Shown: positions 61,635 through 64,000 of the stretch, piece by piece
How the letters are laid out: each line of letters starts with the position of its first letter
Numbering within the stretch: position 1 is the first letter of the stretch
DNA from: Cycas panzhihuaensis
Lineage: Eukaryota; Cycadophyta
Direction of reading: 5' to 3'
DNA length: 64,000 nt
NCBI GenBank assembly: GCA_023213395.1
Contig: CM041465.1
Coordinates: 136,159,741 to 136,223,740 of the forward strand
Translations under genes and position numbers: made by a program
The notes under the pieces: generated by a model
The model's database searches: none
What the model saw: the letters and a program-made list of their open reading frames with translations, nothing else
Told to the model about the DNA's origin: nothing

Positions 61635-61839
61635 TGTTTTATCTAGGCATTGTAAAGGGTTATGAAATAAACCCTCAATCATGTAACTTGTGAGTATGAC
61701 GTGTCATATTTGTAAGAGTTGGTTACAAACCTAAACATAATGGTTACAAGACTCAATGTATATTTAAGAGATTATCTCCTTAATGAAAAGCAAGTCTATT
61801 CTACTCATTTGCTTCCTATCTCTCTGCATTAAGTTAACA
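61635..61839 (+). repeat. Probable 5' LTR of RLC-3
   Basis: About 205 bp from TGTTTT to TTAACA. A TATA-like TATATTTAAG is at about 61758-61767. Only the right edge is firm. Confidence 0.5.
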
Positions 61840-61851
61840 TGGTATTAGAGC
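61840..61851 (+). promoter_or_regulatory. Primer binding site of RLC-3
   Basis: TGGTATTAGAGC, one change from the initiator-Met-tRNA complement, directly after ...AACA. Confidence 0.85.
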
Positions 61852-62506
61852 AGGTCTGACTACTCATCTGGAGAAAGGGACTTGACTGATTGGTGATTGA
61901 TTTAAGGGCTTAAAGTCATCAAGAGGAAGACACAGACTAGAGGCGATCTAGTACGAAGCTACCTCATTCAATTCGCAGTGTATGTAATTGTACGGAAGTC
62001 GTACGAACCAAAAAATTCAAGGTTCTCAGAACATGATGAAAATTGGTGGAGTGATAGATCTCAGCATGCTCGTCATTCTTCTCAACTAGCCTAACATCAT
62101 TCGAGGCAATCTCGAGGCTCGTTTTGGAGAAAATCAGTCTGCGCGGGTTTGAGAGGAGCACAACAAAACTCTCTTAGAAGATCGACTCGAATCGGGTAAA
62201 ACCTATTCTAAATTCTCTGTATCATTAGTATGGAAATTTTTAATCCAATTTCGTTGGCTTTCGTGGAGTACTTTGGAGTTTATGAGCAAAAATAAAAGTA
62301 AACCCTAGTCGCACTTCCACACTTTTTGGCCAGTTTTCTCAAAATTGGAAGACTATTTCCTAAAAACTATTTCAGATCTGTATTGAGGGTGAAAAGGCCT
62401 CTCGTTTGAGGTATCTTTTGTTTGAGTACGTACACTTAGGGTTTTGTACAAGAACCCGTACAATTGTATGGTCAGCCCTATCTAGAATATTTTCTCACTG
62501 TCATTA

Positions 62507-64000
62507 ATGGCTTCTCCTATCTTCAGTCTGCCTGAGCAAGATAAACTCACTAACATTAATTATCATATCAGGAAAATAAAAGTTGAAACCCTTTTGAGAG
62601 CCAAAAATGTCTGGAATATTGCCCTTGGCACAGGAACCAAGCCATCTGATGCAAGTGCAACATTGCCTAATTGGTTAGAAAGAGATAATGTAGGATTAAT
62701 CATCCTTAAGCTCTCTGTTTTAGATTTCCTTTTGGTGTATGTGGAAAAATTGAACTCAACTTCAGCCATTTGGAAGTACTTTGAAAATCTTTTTTGGTCA
62801 AAAGAACAAAGCACGAATATTTGCCCTCGAAGAAGAATTGTATAAGTTGCGTATGAAGGAACATGAAATAGTAATTGAGTTCATACATAAAGTCACTTCA
62901 CTTAAGAATGGACTTCTAAGTGCTGGAGAAATTGTTCCCAAACCAGAATTAGTTCAAATGGTAGCAAGTAAGTTGCCAAAATCTTTTGATGTAACCATTA
63001 ATAGCATCATGAATAATAATTAGATTGATGCCATGACACCTGATGAATTGACTGGCATATTGCTAACGCTATTAGAATATAATGTTTAATGTTATATGTG
63101 CCTAAGTAAAGTGTGTCTTAGAGTCAATAGTCATAGTCCTAAGTATTAAGGTCTAAAGGTCATACCTTATAATAATATTGTGTTGAAAGTTAGAAGGTCA
63201 TTCGTTGGTAAAGTGTCATTGCTTAAATTAAAGGTAATTGTCCCACGTGTCCCATCTCTTGTATATTCTCCCACCTATGTTGTATATAAGGGTGGTTGAG
63301 GTAGTGTATGTAATCAAGTCATCGTTGGGACTCATGTTGAGTCTATGGTGCATTAGTGTTCTGATGTAATCTGCTTATGTTGAGTTAATACAAGCCTTGC
63401 TTTGTTCATTGATATTGATGTTGGAGTTGAATGTTTTCCATGTTAAAATCTCATAAAGGTAGGAACAAAGAAATAGACGATATGAAGATTCAACATAATT
63501 AGAAGACGCTTTTGCTTCCAGGCTAAATCTAGGACCTCGAGGACAAAGCTAGTCACGAGGAAGGGGACGGACTCCAGACTCTAGAAGTTATACTCATGGC
63601 CGTTATCAAGATAACTGAGGACGTGGACGAGGAAGAGACTCTAGAATATGTTTCAGCTGTTACAGACCTGGACATCTTGCCAGTGCATGCAGGGCATTTG
63701 ACGTGTGTTATCACTGTGGGCAATCGAGACACTATCCCTATCAGTGTCCTCAAAGAAGAGTAAACATTCAGAGAGGGAAGAAATCGGTAGACAACTACAA
63801 CAAAGAACAAATTGAGCAGGAAGAGGAGGAAACAACCTTTGTGCTTGCACTGTCAACATGATTGAAGGAGGTAGACACATGGTTCATCAACTCTGGAGCT
63901 TCTCAACATATGACAAATCATGAAGATTGGTTTGAAGCCTTGAAACCCTGTGACATCAATAAATCAGTTGAGTTGGGAGACAAGTATCCACTTGAAATAA
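62507..64000 (+). pseudogene. RLC-3 gag and protease start, interrupted
   Basis: Gag starts MASPIFSLPEQDKLTNINY at 62507, the UBN2/gag_2 type of copia elements. A frameshift near 62790 moves it to the frame 62781-63023, which ends in a stop before DAMTPDELTGILLTLLEY. Sequence at 63090-63456 is foreign. Gag resumes with Arg/Gly-rich sequence and two CCHC knuckles (CFSCYRPGHLASAC and CYHCGQSRHYPYQC, 63649-63747). The protease start is TWFINSGASQHMT, with Asn replacing the catalytic Asp (63889-63891). The frame is cut by the window edge. Confidence 0.8.
63090..63456 (+). repeat. Probable solo LTR inside RLC-3 gag
   Basis: About 365 bp of noncoding sequence splits gag. It starts TGTTATATG and contains TATATAAGG (about 63282-63290) with downstream sequence like an LTR R/U5 (poly T, 'gttgagttaatacaagcc'). 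The end and target duplication could not be fixed. Confidence 0.5.

Larger units (their letters stand above)
61635..64000 (+). mobile_element. RLC-3: Ty1/copia element, runs off the window
   Basis: An LTR-like segment ends in AACA at 61839, followed by TGGTATTAGAGC. Gag and the start of protease follow; the rest is outside. The LTR start (TGTTTTATC at 61635, preceded by GTTAA) is a guess because no second LTR is available. Confidence 0.7.

Overview
This window looks like nuclear DNA from a land plant with a large, retrotransposon-filled genome. A gymnosperm is plausible, but that is inference. The evidence is one split gene with plant-type introns, plant lineages of Ty1/copia and Ty3/gypsy LTR retrotransposons, and an L1-type plant LINE. 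Nothing looks bacterial, viral or organellar.

The only convincing host gene lies at 19382-20827 on the plus strand. It holds the first four coding exons of the 20S proteasome subunit alpha-6 (PAA/PSMA6), about 116 of roughly 246 residues. All splice sites and reading phases fit. The remaining exons were not found in the 43 kb downstream, so intron 4 is either very long or the gene is cut short.

Left part (1-19381): a non-autonomous LTR element (847-4484, minus strand, target duplication CTCTA); an 88-bp minisatellite (about 5463-6107); a 3.0-kb run of almost purely alternating purine-pyrimidine microsatellite (6797-9799); and an old chromodomain-type Ty3/gypsy element (RLG-1, 10247-17182, target duplication TTTAA). 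AT-rich intergenic DNA then leads to the proteasome promoter.

Middle and right part (21840-64000): a nested transposon pile. Two diverged direct copies of a roughly 2.3-kb noncoding unit (A and B) frame it. Copy A is split by more than 21 kb. Inside that split lies a minus-strand L1-type LINE (22802-43316) bounded by a perfect 16-bp target duplication with a poly(T) at its 3' end. The LINE is interrupted by a copia element (RLC-1, 23473-31263), whose LTR is interrupted by a gypsy element of Athila-like type (RLG-2, 31264-41236). One deletion appears to have removed the RLG-2 LTR tip, the rest of the RLC-1 LTR and most of LINE ORF2. Copy B ends at a second Athila-like element (RLG-3, about 47809-61634). 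This carries a young copia insertion (RLC-2, 48583-54740, target duplication AGATT, LTRs about 98% identical) and is cut at its 3' end by a third copia element (RLC-3, from about 61635), which runs off the window.

Every retrotransposon gag-pol here has stops or frameshifts, so none looks able to move on its own. The most unusual items are an additional reading frame downstream of integrase in RLG-2, a gag with three zinc knuckles shared by RLG-2 and RLG-3, a possible extra gag-like segment between protease and reverse transcriptase in RLG-3, and the reconstructable insertion order. I found no evidence for a wholly new biological system. All coordinates were read by eye; approximate boundaries are marked as such.
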